64,000 bases of DNA from Thermoanaerobaculia bacterium (lineage in GTDB: Bacteria > Acidobacteriota > Thermoanaerobaculia > Multivoradales > J023): the NCBI GenBank assembly GCA_030431255.1, contig JAUIJL010000022.1, forward strand, positions 83,583 to 147,582. Direction: 5' to 3'. Shown piece after piece: positions 21,700 to 31,371 of the stretch. Below the pieces are notes generated by a model. It did not search any database. It was not told where the DNA came from and saw only the letters and a program-made list of their open reading frames with translations. The position numbers and the translations under genes are program-made. Numbering within the stretch: the first letter of the stretch is position 1; each line of letters opens with the position of its first letter.

Positions 21700-21702
21700 A
21701 GG
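21049..21702. repeat. Long direct repeat, copy 1 (HAD gene)
   Basis: Near-identical to 22718-23386 by eye; differs by 15 nt length and a few substitutions. Confidence 0.9.
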
Positions 21703-22018
21703 TTCTCCCGCCCCGGCCGAAGCGATTTGAGCTGCGTGTCCGCGAAAGGGTATCTCGCTTCAGCGCGAGACCCAAACCGCCTGGCCGGGCACCCCTGTGG
21801 GCCGAATTCGAAATGCCTGGCACCACCTGTGGCCATAGCTCTCCCTTCTTCGGGTCCTTCCACAAACATCGAGCTCTCGCGTTGTCGCTACAAGGAAATT
21901 GCGACAAATCTGCGATTTCTGGCTCAGAACGATTCCCGCGTCGGGCTTCCGCCACAAAGTCGAAGATCTTCGTGAGTCTCATGTTGACTTCGTCCACAAC
22001 GAACCCTAGATTCTCACA

Positions 22019-22675
22019 ATGTTCACCTTGGGACTTGCCATGTCGGTAGGCGCGGGATTGCTTGTGGCCTGGTTTCTCATCTATTTGAGGAGAAGCCGGG
22101 AAGCAAAAACGTCGGTTTCGGCCTTGGCCCAGAGTCTTAAAGATCAACCCATCAAAGCCATAGGAGAGATTCTCAGCGCCGCAGAGCATCTTGACAGCGT
22201 TCAATTCGAGAGAGTTGCCAAAAGAAGCAATCTGTTTCGAGCCGTGAGATCTCAAATCGGCCTGCTTCTTTCTACGGCCGAGGGACGTGAGGCCCTTGCC
22301 CGTTTCTATTTGAACCGCACCGTTAGCGGCCGACGGCCCCCAGAACTCACATTCTGGGACCGAGCAGCGGTTTTCGACCCTGAACGTATTGGAGGGATCG
22401 TCGATATCTTTGCCCACTGCCCGGACGACTCACCCGCTCACGAGCTCGGAATAGGTCTGTTGACAGCTCAAAAAGGTGTCCCAAACGATCTTTCCGAATG
22501 GGCTTACCAATACACCTTGAAATCACTGGAACAGCGGCCAGAGAGCATCCCTCGTCGGACGCTAGCTCTTGGCGTAGGTCGCTGGCATTACGGAAATGTC
22601 AGGAGGAATGGGAGGCCTACGATTTACGACGAGGAAGCAATGCAAAACGACATCATGACTCGGGCAGGACGTTAG
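22019..22675 (+). CDS. Hypothetical membrane-anchored protein between the two HAD copies
   Basis: N-terminal TM then helical soluble region; no recognised family. Confidence 0.55.
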   Translation: MFTLGLAMSVGAGLLVAWFLIYLRRSREAKTSVSALAQSLKDQPIKAIGEILSAAEHLDSVQFERVAKRSNLFRAVRSQIGLLLSTAEGREALARFYLNRTVSGRRPPELTFWDRAAVFDPERIGGIVDIFAHCPDDSPAHELGIGLLTAQKGVPNDLSEWAYQYTLKSLEQRPESIPRRTLALGVGRWHYGNVRRNGRPTIYDEEAMQNDIMTRAGR

Positions 22676-22711
22676 TTTCTCGACTCATTTTTCCCTGTGG
22701 GACTGTCTTTC

Positions 22712-23383
22712 CTAAAGCCCCAACACCTCCGACCAGCTGGGATCGGCGAAGTGAGGAATCCAGCGCCGCCACTTTCCTTTGAGCCGTGGACCGACGGCGA
22801 CGAATCCCCAGTCCAGCTCGGAGGAGGCTTTCAGGTCCCAAGGGCCGTCGCCGATGTAAACGACCTTCGTGGAGCCCGGATCGGCGGAACCCGCCGCGGC
22901 TTCGGGGGCGAGTGAGCTCAGGCACGCCTGCATGATGCCGATTCGCTGGTGGTGGTGGTCGGCGGTAAAGATGGGGATCGACTCGGTCGGAAATCCCGCC
23001 GAGCGCAGCTTCATCGCGGCGGTGTGCCCCCATCCTCCGGTGGCCAAACCCACCCGGACCTTCGGATCACGGATCAGACGGGCCATGGCGTCGACAGCTC
23101 CCGGCAGGGGGCGACAGGGCTCCTCGGCCAGACGGTCCGCCACCAGCTCGCCGAAGCGGGCTCGGGCCGCGGCGATCGGCTCGGCCGACGACGGATGCTC
23201 GACACCTTTCTCGCTCAAGATCTGCCGCAGAATGCCCGGATCGGTGACGTCGGTGTATTCGCTCCAATCCGAGCGGAATTGGACGCTGCCGAGCACCTCT
23301 TGAACCGCCTGACGATAGAGCTTCGAATCGAGCCCGGTGCTGTCGATCAACGTGCCGTCGATATCGAAAATGAGAATGGTCAT
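22712..23383 (-). CDS. HAD-superfamily phosphatase, copy 2
   Basis: Nearly identical to 21031-21699; start at MTILIFDIDGTL. Confidence 0.9.
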   Translation of the reverse strand: MTILIFDIDGTLIDSTGLDSKLYRQAVQEVLGSVQFRSDWSEYTDVTDPGILRQILSEKGVEHPSSAEPIAAARARFGELVADRLAEEPCRPLPGAVDAMARLIRDPKVRVGLATGGWGHTAAMKLRSAGFPTESIPIFTADHHHQRIGIMQACLSSLAPEAAAGSADPGSTKVVYIGDGPWDLKASSELDWGFVAVGPRLKGKWRRWIPHFADPSWSEVLGL

Positions 23384-23386
23384 AGG
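22718..23386. repeat. Long direct repeat, copy 2 (HAD gene)
   Basis: See 21049-21702. Confidence 0.9.
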
Positions 23387-23511
23387 GCCCCTCCTGATCC
23401 ACCTAGTTGGAAGCCTAGCTAGCAGTGGCTCGCCCTGCCCCAACGGCTGACTGGCCGAGTCAACTTGTGGCTATATTTGACACATTCTGTTGCCCATGCC
23501 AAGCTGCTGCG

Positions 23512-23865
23512 ATGAGCACTCGTCAAACCCTCAACGTCTCCCTTCCACCTAGTCAAGACCGGTTTGTCCGCGGACAGGTGGACAGCGGCCGCTACCGGAC
23601 GGCCAGCGAGGTCGTCCGGCAGGCCCTCCGTTTGATGGAGCAAATAGAGCACCGCCGGATGCTGGAAAAATGGATCGTCGCGGAGCTCTCCGCGGAAGAA
23701 GAGGCCGCTCTACCTCAGGAGCTAAAAGACCGAGCCCGGGCCCATTTCTCAGATTTGGTCGATGAGAGCCTGCAGGCCGGGAAGAAAGACGGGTGGATAG
23801 ATGGTAATACCGCCATGGCCGGGCTTCGCTCACGTCTTGAGGCCCGATTCAAGAAGAATTCATGA
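23512..23865 (+). CDS. ParD/CopG-family RHH antitoxin-like protein
   Basis: QTLNVSLPPSQDRFVRGQVDSGRYRTASEVVRQALRLME. Confidence 0.85.
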   Translation: MSTRQTLNVSLPPSQDRFVRGQVDSGRYRTASEVVRQALRLMEQIEHRRMLEKWIVAELSAEEEAALPQELKDRARAHFSDLVDESLQAGKKDGWIDGNTAMAGLRSRLEARFKKNS

Positions 23866-23880
23866 CGGACCGATGGCCCC

Positions 23881-24335
23881 CTACTGCTTGATGCCGAAGT
23901 AGGCGTATCCCGCGCCGACGGCGATGCCCAACCAGCTCTGGCCCAGATCTGCGAGCGGCGGTAGGACGCCCGGTTCGACCGTCAGGTATCCGAAGATGAA
24001 GGCGGCGAGCCCGGCGGCGAGCCACACCGTGAGGTAGAGGCCGGTCACGATTTGCAGCAGGCCTTTGCGAGCTTCCGCGCGCTCACGGGATCTACCCAGC
24101 GGGCGGCGGGGGCCTCTCCCGGTTTGGTGACCGCCAGCTCGGCGATGACCAGCGCCGAGACCAAGCCACCGATCAACGCCAAGGAAGATGACATTCGGTC
24201 GTTGAAGTCCGCCGCGGTCAGATCTGTGCATGAGGCGTCGGCCACACAATCGGCGACCTGAATGCCCTTGGTGACCAGGTAGACGTAGATGGAGAGCAAT
24301 ACGACCGTGATCACCGCGCTGAACACCGCTTTCAT
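23881..24335 (-). pseudogene. Small four-TM-like membrane protein split by a frameshift
   Basis: N-terminal half (MKAVFSAVITVV...VDPVSARKL) in one frame, C-terminal half (EARKGLLQIVTGLYLTVWLAAGLAAFIFGY...) in another; junction at 24076-24082 CGCGCGC. Confidence 0.6.
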
Positions 24336-24521
24336 AGCAACCTCCAAAGGAGAGACGGCGCCGCTCGATCCCAACTTTCACCATGCCTGGAGCCCATCCA
24401 GCGCCGCGGCGGGATCGTCTGAAAGACGAGTCGTCTTTGTGCAAGCGCCCCGCGGTTTTTCGTTCTACATTGTGGCCTCCAGCCTACCACCCGCGGGAGA
24501 GAGCGCAAGCTAGCGCGTTTC

Positions 24522-27449
24522 CTAATCGTCGTCGGGTAGGGCGTAGGCCACCCGATTCGGACGCAGGGGACGCAACATCCAATGGGGTCGACGGCTGCCG
24601 TCGGGAGAGACGGAGCGCGCGGATCGGGTCTTGCCCATCCACGCCTCGAACGCTTCCTTGGACTTTTGGGTGTCGACGAAAACGTCGCCATAGCGGTCGC
24701 CGGGCAATGCGTTCTTTACCCGCACCGCCTGATGCCAGCAGTGCATTCCCGAGAGGGGATCAGGGTGCACGGCAAAGGTGAGGTTTTGATGCACGCCGAC
24801 GTCGCTCCACCAGATTCGGCGGGTATCGGGGTCGGAAGACTCCCACGGACCGGCCCCCTTCAACCGGGTCAGCTGCCACTCCTTGCCCTCTGGATCAGAT
24901 CCCTTTGAGTCCAATTCGACCGTCGCCATGAGCTGCTTCTGACCTTCCTCGGAATGACCTTGGAGACGCCATCTACCCATGTGATGGCTGCACGCGACCA
25001 CCCCGGGTTTGATGCCCTCGGTGACCCACGCTTTGACCACGAAATGGCCGATCTCCGTTTCCACCCGCACCAAATCTCCGGTGCTCAACCCACCGAGGGA
25101 GTCGGCGTCCCTCGGATGAATCCACAAGGGATTGGTGTGGGCGATTTCGTCCAACCACTTGGCGTTGGCGCTGCGGGTGTGGATTTGGATCGGCACCCGG
25201 AAGGTGGAGATCAAAACCTTGCGGTCCCCGAGCTTTTCGGGATGCACGTGGCTCTTGAGGTAGGTGGGAATGGCGGCGTCGGCCCAACCCCAAGTCGCTA
25301 GGGTCGGGGAGTAGAACTCGAGCCGTCCCGAGGGGGTGGGGAAACCGCGGTGGATCACCCCGTCGATTTCCACTCCCACCGGCCGCCGCCCTTCGGCGTC
25401 GGCTTCGGGCGCCCCCGTGGGCACGACATTGGGGCTTGCGGGCTTGGCAGCGCGGGTGTAGACCCGGTCGTAAGCACCTCGTCCGACGTCCTCCAACTCT
25501 TCGGTGGGAACAATCTCTTCGTAAATCGGCCCCACGGACGACGCCACCTCATAGGCGCCGTAGCGACGCATATATTCGAGGGGTCTCAGGCCTTCGGCAG
25601 CCGCCTTCTCCGGTAGGCCGGGTAGGGAATGCTCAAAGATATGACCGTAGTATTCGTCCACCGACAGCCGCTCACCGGGGTTTTCCTTCGATTCCGCGAA
25701 GCCGCGGATACCCTTAGAGCCGTCGGGATCGAGCCGCCAGGTGAGGTCGAGCCAGAACTCGTTTTCTTCCCAAACCTCACCGGGATTCACCTGCCGGGTA
25801 TCGGTCACCGGCTCACCCGCCCGCTCCCGCGCCGCCCGCAGCACCGGCTGGCGGAAGCCTACCCAGCGGGCGTTGTGGGTTTCGTAGGAATGGATATCGT
25901 GCCGCTCGGAGGAATGACCCATGGGCAACACGTAGTCGGCAAAGTAGGCGCTCTCATTCCACGTGGGCGTCAATGCCACATGCAGGCCAACTTTCTCCTC
26001 GTTCAACAACATCTCGATCCACGAAAAGCCGTCGGGATTGGTCCACACCGGGTTGTAGACCCGGGTGAAGTAGACGTCGAGCTTGCCGCGCCCTTCGTTG
26101 ACGAAATGGGGCAAGAGGATCGATAGCTCGTATTGGGAGAGGGGGAATTCCTGGGGCCAGCTGAGATCGTTCCAGACGTCCGGATGTCGCGGTGAGTGGA
26201 TCGGCTTGGCGACGAATTTATTCCACGCGTTGAGGGACGTGCCCCCTTCCGTGGCCACCGAGCCCATCAATGCGTTGAGCATGAAAAGGGTGCGAGAGAC
26301 CTGCCAGCCTCCCTCGTTTCCGGACGACGCGCTTCGCCAGTTGTGAGTCGCCAGCCGGGTGCCGGAGGTCGCGACAATCCTGGCGACCTCTTCGATCACC
26401 GCGGCGTCGACCCCGGATTCTTGCTCGGCGAACGTGAAGGTATAACCCTCGTACAGCGCTTTCAGCATGCGCTCGAAGCTCTCGAAGGTCGGGTCGAGAT
26501 CCGGATGCTCGGCTTCCAGGTACTCCTGCCAATTCCACCATCGCCGCACGAAGTCTTGGTTGTAGAGATCGTGTTGGATCAAATAGTTGGCGATCGCCAG
26601 CATCACCGCCGCTTCCGAGCCCGGTTGAGTCGCCAGCCAATGGTCCGCGTGGGTGGCGGTATTGGAGAGGCGGGTGTCGAGCACGATCAGCTTGGCACCG
26701 TTTTGCTTGGCCTCGATGATGCGCTGGGCGTGGGGATTGAAATAATGCCCGGTTTCGAGATGGGAGCTGATCAGCAGGATCACCCTAGCGTTGGCGTGAT
26801 CCGGGCTCGGACGGTCCATGCCGGCCCAGAATTGATAACCGGCCCGCGCTCCGGACGAGCAGATATTGGTGTGGGAGTTGTGGCCGTCGACCCCCCAATT
26901 GGCGAGGATCCGCTCGGTGAAGCCGTCCTCACCGGGTCGACCCACGTGGTACATGACCTCGTTGTGCCGCCCCTCGTCGATGGCGGTGCCGATGCGAGCC
27001 GCCAAGTCGTCCATGACCTCATCCCAGCTGACCTGAGCCCATTTGCCCTCGCCGCGGGCACCCACCCGCTTCAATGGGTGCAGGATGCGATCGGGATCGG
27101 TGATTTGATTGAGGGTCGCGGGTCCCTTGGCGCAATTGCGACCGCGGGATCCGGGATGTTCGGGATTGCCTTCGAATTTGCGGACCTCGAAGGATTCTTT
27201 GTCGATGTAAGCCAATAGGCCGCAGGCCGACTCACAATTAAAACAGGTGGTCGGCACCAGAGTGTAGCGCTTTTCCACCCGCTCCGGCCAGGCCTTGGAA
27301 TCGAGCTCCACCCAATCGTCCCAGCGTTCTTTGGGCGGAAACGCCGCCAGGTGAACCCGGCTCGCTCCGGGATAGAAGGTTTCTCCCCGGCTCTCGGTCT
27401 CGGCGCGGGCTGCGCTCACGCGCTCGTTCAGCTGCTGAATCTTGCTCAT
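24522..27449 (-). CDS. Molybdopterin (bis-MGD) oxidoreductase with N-terminal [4Fe-4S] site
   Basis: CFNCESACG...GRNCAKGP; NSHTNICSSGARAG; C-terminal Mo-dinucleotide-binding domain; no Tat signal. Confidence 0.88.
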   Translation of the reverse strand: MSKIQQLNERVSAARAETESRGETFYPGASRVHLAAFPPKERWDDWVELDSKAWPERVEKRYTLVPTTCFNCESACGLLAYIDKESFEVRKFEGNPEHPGSRGRNCAKGPATLNQITDPDRILHPLKRVGARGEGKWAQVSWDEVMDDLAARIGTAIDEGRHNEVMYHVGRPGEDGFTERILANWGVDGHNSHTNICSSGARAGYQFWAGMDRPSPDHANARVILLISSHLETGHYFNPHAQRIIEAKQNGAKLIVLDTRLSNTATHADHWLATQPGSEAAVMLAIANYLIQHDLYNQDFVRRWWNWQEYLEAEHPDLDPTFESFERMLKALYEGYTFTFAEQESGVDAAVIEEVARIVATSGTRLATHNWRSASSGNEGGWQVSRTLFMLNALMGSVATEGGTSLNAWNKFVAKPIHSPRHPDVWNDLSWPQEFPLSQYELSILLPHFVNEGRGKLDVYFTRVYNPVWTNPDGFSWIEMLLNEEKVGLHVALTPTWNESAYFADYVLPMGHSSERHDIHSYETHNARWVGFRQPVLRAARERAGEPVTDTRQVNPGEVWEENEFWLDLTWRLDPDGSKGIRGFAESKENPGERLSVDEYYGHIFEHSLPGLPEKAAAEGLRPLEYMRRYGAYEVASSVGPIYEEIVPTEELEDVGRGAYDRVYTRAAKPASPNVVPTGAPEADAEGRRPVGVEIDGVIHRGFPTPSGRLEFYSPTLATWGWADAAIPTYLKSHVHPEKLGDRKVLISTFRVPIQIHTRSANAKWLDEIAHTNPLWIHPRDADSLGGLSTGDLVRVETEIGHFVVKAWVTEGIKPGVVACSHHMGRWRLQGHSEEGQKQLMATVELDSKGSDPEGKEWQLTRLKGAGPWESSDPDTRRIWWSDVGVHQNLTFAVHPDPLSGMHCWHQAVRVKNALPGDRYGDVFVDTQKSKEAFEAWMGKTRSARSVSPDGSRRPHWMLRPLRPNRVAYALPDDD

Positions 27450-27489
27450 CGTGATCCTCGAAAAAAACCAATCTTCAGGGCTGATGCTT

Positions 27490-29034
27490 TTACGCCAGCG
27501 GCACGCTTTGACCGGCCTGTACGTAGGCGTGCTCAAAGGCCAGCAAACCGAGCAGCGCGGGTACCGCCGCCACCGGACCGATCACCGGCGCCGCCACGGC
27601 GATCAGCCCCAGGACGATGCCCACTTTGTAGAAAGCACCGTATCGACCGGAGGTCATCTCATGGTGGGCCAATCGGGCATGGGCGCTGACGTGGGGCAAG
27701 GTGCTTTCTCCCCAAACCATCAGCAGGTGGGCCGCGCTGGAAATCGCCAAGATTCGGCCGAGCATCGGCACCAACCCGGGCTCGACGAACATCGCCACGG
27801 GCAGAAGGGCCGCGGAGCCGGCCAAGGCGGCCTGCACCAGCAGGTGAGCCGGCAGCAGAGGGTTCTGCCAAAGGTCCCGGGCCTTGGCTTGAGCGAAGAG
27901 GTATGCGGTGTAGACCGCGGTCATCGCCGCCAAGGGCACACCCACCACCGTCAAGGGTCCGAAGAAGCTTCCACCGGCGATCCCCGCCACGAAATGCACG
28001 GCCAACACCAAGCTATAGCCGGCGATGATGAACGCCCCCTTGACCAACCAGCTCTGCCATTGGGGACGGGTGAAGATGAAGAAGAATCGTTTGGGCTGCT
28101 CGAGATCGCTGATCAACAAACCGCCGGTGATCGCCAAGAACAGGCCCGCGACGACCGGAGTGAGGGTGCTCCACAATGGGCCGCCCGCATCGGCCTGACC
28201 GGTGAGCGCCAGCAGCGCCATCACCAGGTAGACGCCCGACGCCACCCCTTTGGTCAAGGTGTAGAGGCTGACCCGCCAATCCCACGGAGCCTTGTGGCTG
28301 ACGTCGTAGGAAAGCACCGCCGCGGCCGATGAGTTGTGGGCGTCGGGATGCCCCGCGCCGACCTCGTGGTCGCCCTGGGGCTGCTCGCTCCACATGTAGA
28401 GCCCGCCGTCGGGCCGACGGGCGGCCAAGGGATCGAGGGTCGCTTGATGGGCGCCGCGGTAGTAGAGCTTGGGGCGGGTATCTTTTTCCGGCCGACGCAC
28501 CGCCACCGGCTGGCGATTCACCATGTTGGCCACCCGCGACTCGGGATCGTTCAAATCGCCGATCAGGATCGCTTGGGTCGGGCAGACGGTGACGCAAGCC
28601 GGCTCGAGACCGACATCGACCCGATGGGCGCAGAAATTACACTTCTCCGCGCTGTGGTCTTCGGGATTGATGAAGATCGCATCGTAGGGGCAGGCGGCGA
28701 TGCACGCCTTACAGCCGATGCACGCCTTCTTGTCGAAGTCCACGATGCCGTCCGACCGGCGATACATGGCGCTGGTGGGGCAGGCGACCGTGCACGGTGC
28801 GTCTTCACACTGATTGCATCGGGTGACTTGGAAGGCGCGCCGCGCTTGGGGAAAGACCCCCACGTCCACGGACTTCACGTAGGTGCGGGTCACCCCGATG
28901 GGAACCTCGTTCTCCGACTTACAGGCGGTGGTGCACGCGTGGCAGCCAATACAGCTGGCATGGTCGATGACCTTGCCCCACCGAATAGGGCTCGGCTCAC
29001 CGTGGCCCGCGACCGCGGATCCCGGATCGGTCAT
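27490..29034 (-). CDS. Fused DmsB-like four-cluster ferredoxin plus NrfD membrane subunit
   Basis: CIGCHACTTACK, CNQCEDAPCTVACP, CIGCKACIAACP, CNFCAHR...CVTVCP, followed by polytopic NrfD-like region. Confidence 0.9.
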   Translation of the reverse strand: MTDPGSAVAGHGEPSPIRWGKVIDHASCIGCHACTTACKSENEVPIGVTRTYVKSVDVGVFPQARRAFQVTRCNQCEDAPCTVACPTSAMYRRSDGIVDFDKKACIGCKACIAACPYDAIFINPEDHSAEKCNFCAHRVDVGLEPACVTVCPTQAILIGDLNDPESRVANMVNRQPVAVRRPEKDTRPKLYYRGAHQATLDPLAARRPDGGLYMWSEQPQGDHEVGAGHPDAHNSSAAAVLSYDVSHKAPWDWRVSLYTLTKGVASGVYLVMALLALTGQADAGGPLWSTLTPVVAGLFLAITGGLLISDLEQPKRFFFIFTRPQWQSWLVKGAFIIAGYSLVLAVHFVAGIAGGSFFGPLTVVGVPLAAMTAVYTAYLFAQAKARDLWQNPLLPAHLLVQAALAGSAALLPVAMFVEPGLVPMLGRILAISSAAHLLMVWGESTLPHVSAHARLAHHEMTSGRYGAFYKVGIVLGLIAVAAPVIGPVAAVPALLGLLAFEHAYVQAGQSVPLA

Positions 29035-29280
29035 TTGCACTCTCCTGGCCCGAGGGCCCTCACAGACAGATAAAAATAAGGACGGTTGAGCGTAGCCAGG
29101 GGCGGGGAGCGTGTCAAATACCTTTGCCGTTCCTCGGTGGGCGACATCACGACTTTGCACGACACTTCGGGATGGACGAGCACCTGAGCCGTCTCGTAAA
29201 CCTCAGCGACCGTCTTCCCAACCGCTCCCGAGCTGAAAAACCGCTTCTCGTGGGCTCTCGAAGCCGAAGATTGGAATCCA

Positions 29281-31116
29281 TTGAGTCGACTCGACCAGTC
29301 CCTCCGCGACCTGCTGACCCACCGTCGACTGCCGGTAGTGTCGGCGGTTCTGGCCATGCTGCTGTGCACGCCCGCGATCGACATCGGTTTCTTCTTGGAC
29401 GACTACATCCACCAAGCCGCGCTGACCCAGCCCGAGGAGCTGCCGGAGATCCACGCGTCTCCGGATCGGCTCTTTGAGTTCGTTTCCGCCGGCAAGAAGG
29501 TTCTCTCGGACTCCATGCCCTGGTGGGCGTCGGAGGACTTGAAGCTCGCCTTCTGGCGGCCCATTTCCGGGGCAAGCCATTGGTTGGACCATCATCTGTG
29601 GCCGGACAGCCCGCGCTGGATGCACATCCACTCGTTGCTGTGGCTCGGTCTGACGGCCTTCCTCGCCGCCCTCGCGTTCCGCCGGATCCTCGGCGATACG
29701 ACTTGGGTCGCAGGTTTGGCGGCCCTGCTCTTCGCGGTCGACGATGTCCACGCTTGGCCGGCTATGTGGATCGCCAACCGCAACGCTCTGCTTTCCGTGG
29801 CCTGGGCGTTGCTGAGCTTGGTGTCCTACGACGCCTGGCGTCGTCAAGGTCGAAGATGGGGGGCCGTCGCCACGCCGTTCTTTCTCTTGTTGGCGGTTCT
29901 GAGCGGCGAGTCGGCGGTGGCCGGAGGCGCCTATCTCCTGGCCTACGCGCTGACGTTGGAGCCCGGACCGTGGCGTCGGCGCCTGCTGCCGTTGCTGCCT
30001 TCGGCGCTGGTCGGGGTTGTTTGGTTGGCGATTTACAAATGGCTGGGATTCGGCGCTCGGGGCTCCTCCGCCTACCTAGACCCGCTGACCAACCCCTTTC
30101 AATTCCTCGGCGGGCTCATCGAGCGCCTGCCGATGCTGATGCTCGGGCTGTGGACCCCGATGCCGGCGGATGGCTATTTGCTGACCTCAGCCGATGGGCA
30201 GAGGTGGATGTGGGTCCTGGCGGTGGGATTGATGCTCGTGATCGTCGCGCTTTGCACACCCATGGTGCTCAATGATCGCCGAGCACGGTTCTTCGCCTTG
30301 GGGCTCATCGGATCGCTGATCCCCGCCTGCATTATCTTCCCGATGAATCGGCAGCTGCTCTTCGCCGGATTCGCCACCTCGGGTCTGTTGGCGCTCTTCG
30401 TCGAGAACGTTCAAAAGCGCCGAGCTGCAAGCCGAAAAACCGTTAGGTGGGGTACGCGCTTGGCCACGGTGACGGTCCTCGGGGTGCATCTGGTGCTCGC
30501 ACCACTGATTCTGCTCGGCACCCCTTCCCAGCTACATCTGCTGGCCAGACTCATGGACCGCGCGGTTCTCAGCCTGCCCGACGACGCGAGCATCCACGAC
30601 CAGAGGTTGATCGTCGTCCACGCCCCGGGCCATGTATTCACCAGCGGGTCCAAGGTCATGCAGGTCTTACGCGGCCGACCCACGCCCCGAGATCTTCTCG
30701 TGCTCTCGGGCACCATTTGGAGCCTCGAGATCGAGCGTTTGGACGATCATTCGCTGGTAGCTCGACCGGACGGTGGGTTCATGCCACCCGCTGGCCACGA
30801 TCCCACCGGCACGGGCGGGCACCTCAACCAGATGCGGGCCTTTGCCGGTTTCGACCTCATTTTTCAAGACTCGGGACGTCGGTCTAAGGTGGGAGATCGA
30901 TTCACTAGGCCGGGCGTCGAGATTGAGATCACCGCGCTGACCGAGGAGGGTCGTCCCGGCGAGGCGACTTTTCGATTTGATCGATCCTTGGAGGATCCCA
31001 ATCTGCGGTGGGTGCGTTGGCAGGACGGGATCTTCGTGCCCTTTGCGCTTCCACAGGTCGGAGAGTCGGTCACCATGCCGGCTCCGAGACTGTTCCCAGG
31101 AAAAAACGATCACTAG
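29281..31116 (+). CDS. Polytopic GT-C-like membrane protein
   Basis: FFLDDYIHQAAL and WRPISGASHWLDH motifs, ~10 TM segments; TTG start. Confidence 0.6.
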   Translation: MSRLDQSLRDLLTHRRLPVVSAVLAMLLCTPAIDIGFFLDDYIHQAALTQPEELPEIHASPDRLFEFVSAGKKVLSDSMPWWASEDLKLAFWRPISGASHWLDHHLWPDSPRWMHIHSLLWLGLTAFLAALAFRRILGDTTWVAGLAALLFAVDDVHAWPAMWIANRNALLSVAWALLSLVSYDAWRRQGRRWGAVATPFFLLLAVLSGESAVAGGAYLLAYALTLEPGPWRRRLLPLLPSALVGVVWLAIYKWLGFGARGSSAYLDPLTNPFQFLGGLIERLPMLMLGLWTPMPADGYLLTSADGQRWMWVLAVGLMLVIVALCTPMVLNDRRARFFALGLIGSLIPACIIFPMNRQLLFAGFATSGLLALFVENVQKRRAASRKTVRWGTRLATVTVLGVHLVLAPLILLGTPSQLHLLARLMDRAVLSLPDDASIHDQRLIVVHAPGHVFTSGSKVMQVLRGRPTPRDLLVLSGTIWSLEIERLDDHSLVARPDGGFMPPAGHDPTGTGGHLNQMRAFAGFDLIFQDSGRRSKVGDRFTRPGVEIEITALTEEGRPGEATFRFDRSLEDPNLRWVRWQDGIFVPFALPQVGESVTMPAPRLFPGKNDH

Positions 31117-31135
31117 ATCCTCGAAAACGCCAAAA

Positions 31136-31371
31136 CTGGACGGGTCCTAGTTAGATCTCATCCAGAAATGGAACTTCGAGCCAACGTGAGGCTGGGTGGA
31201 CCGAGGACGGAAACGAAGCTTGTCTGAGCGGCACAGCCTATGAATCGGCTTAAGCTCCACCACATCAGCAATTTATGGCGGCTCCTCAGCGGTGGCGCGA
31301 GCTCGTAGTGACGCCCGCAGGCCACCCAGCCGACACCCTGCGAGCCCATTTCTGGACGGAACCTAGTTAGA
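31136..31371. repeat. ~216-bp interval flanked by 20-bp direct repeats ctggacgg(gt/aa)cctagttaga, with an internal 10-bp inverted repeat
   Basis: 31136-31155 vs 31352-31371, 18/20 matches; CCAGAAATGG / CCATTTCTGG just inside. Confidence 0.7.

Noticed and set aside
26196-27218. 340-aa plus-strand ORF
   Set aside because: Antisense to the molybdopterin oxidoreductase, which has clear family motifs.
31158-31349. 63-aa minus-strand ORF in the repeat-flanked interval
   Set aside because: No RBS or domain support; likely chance.
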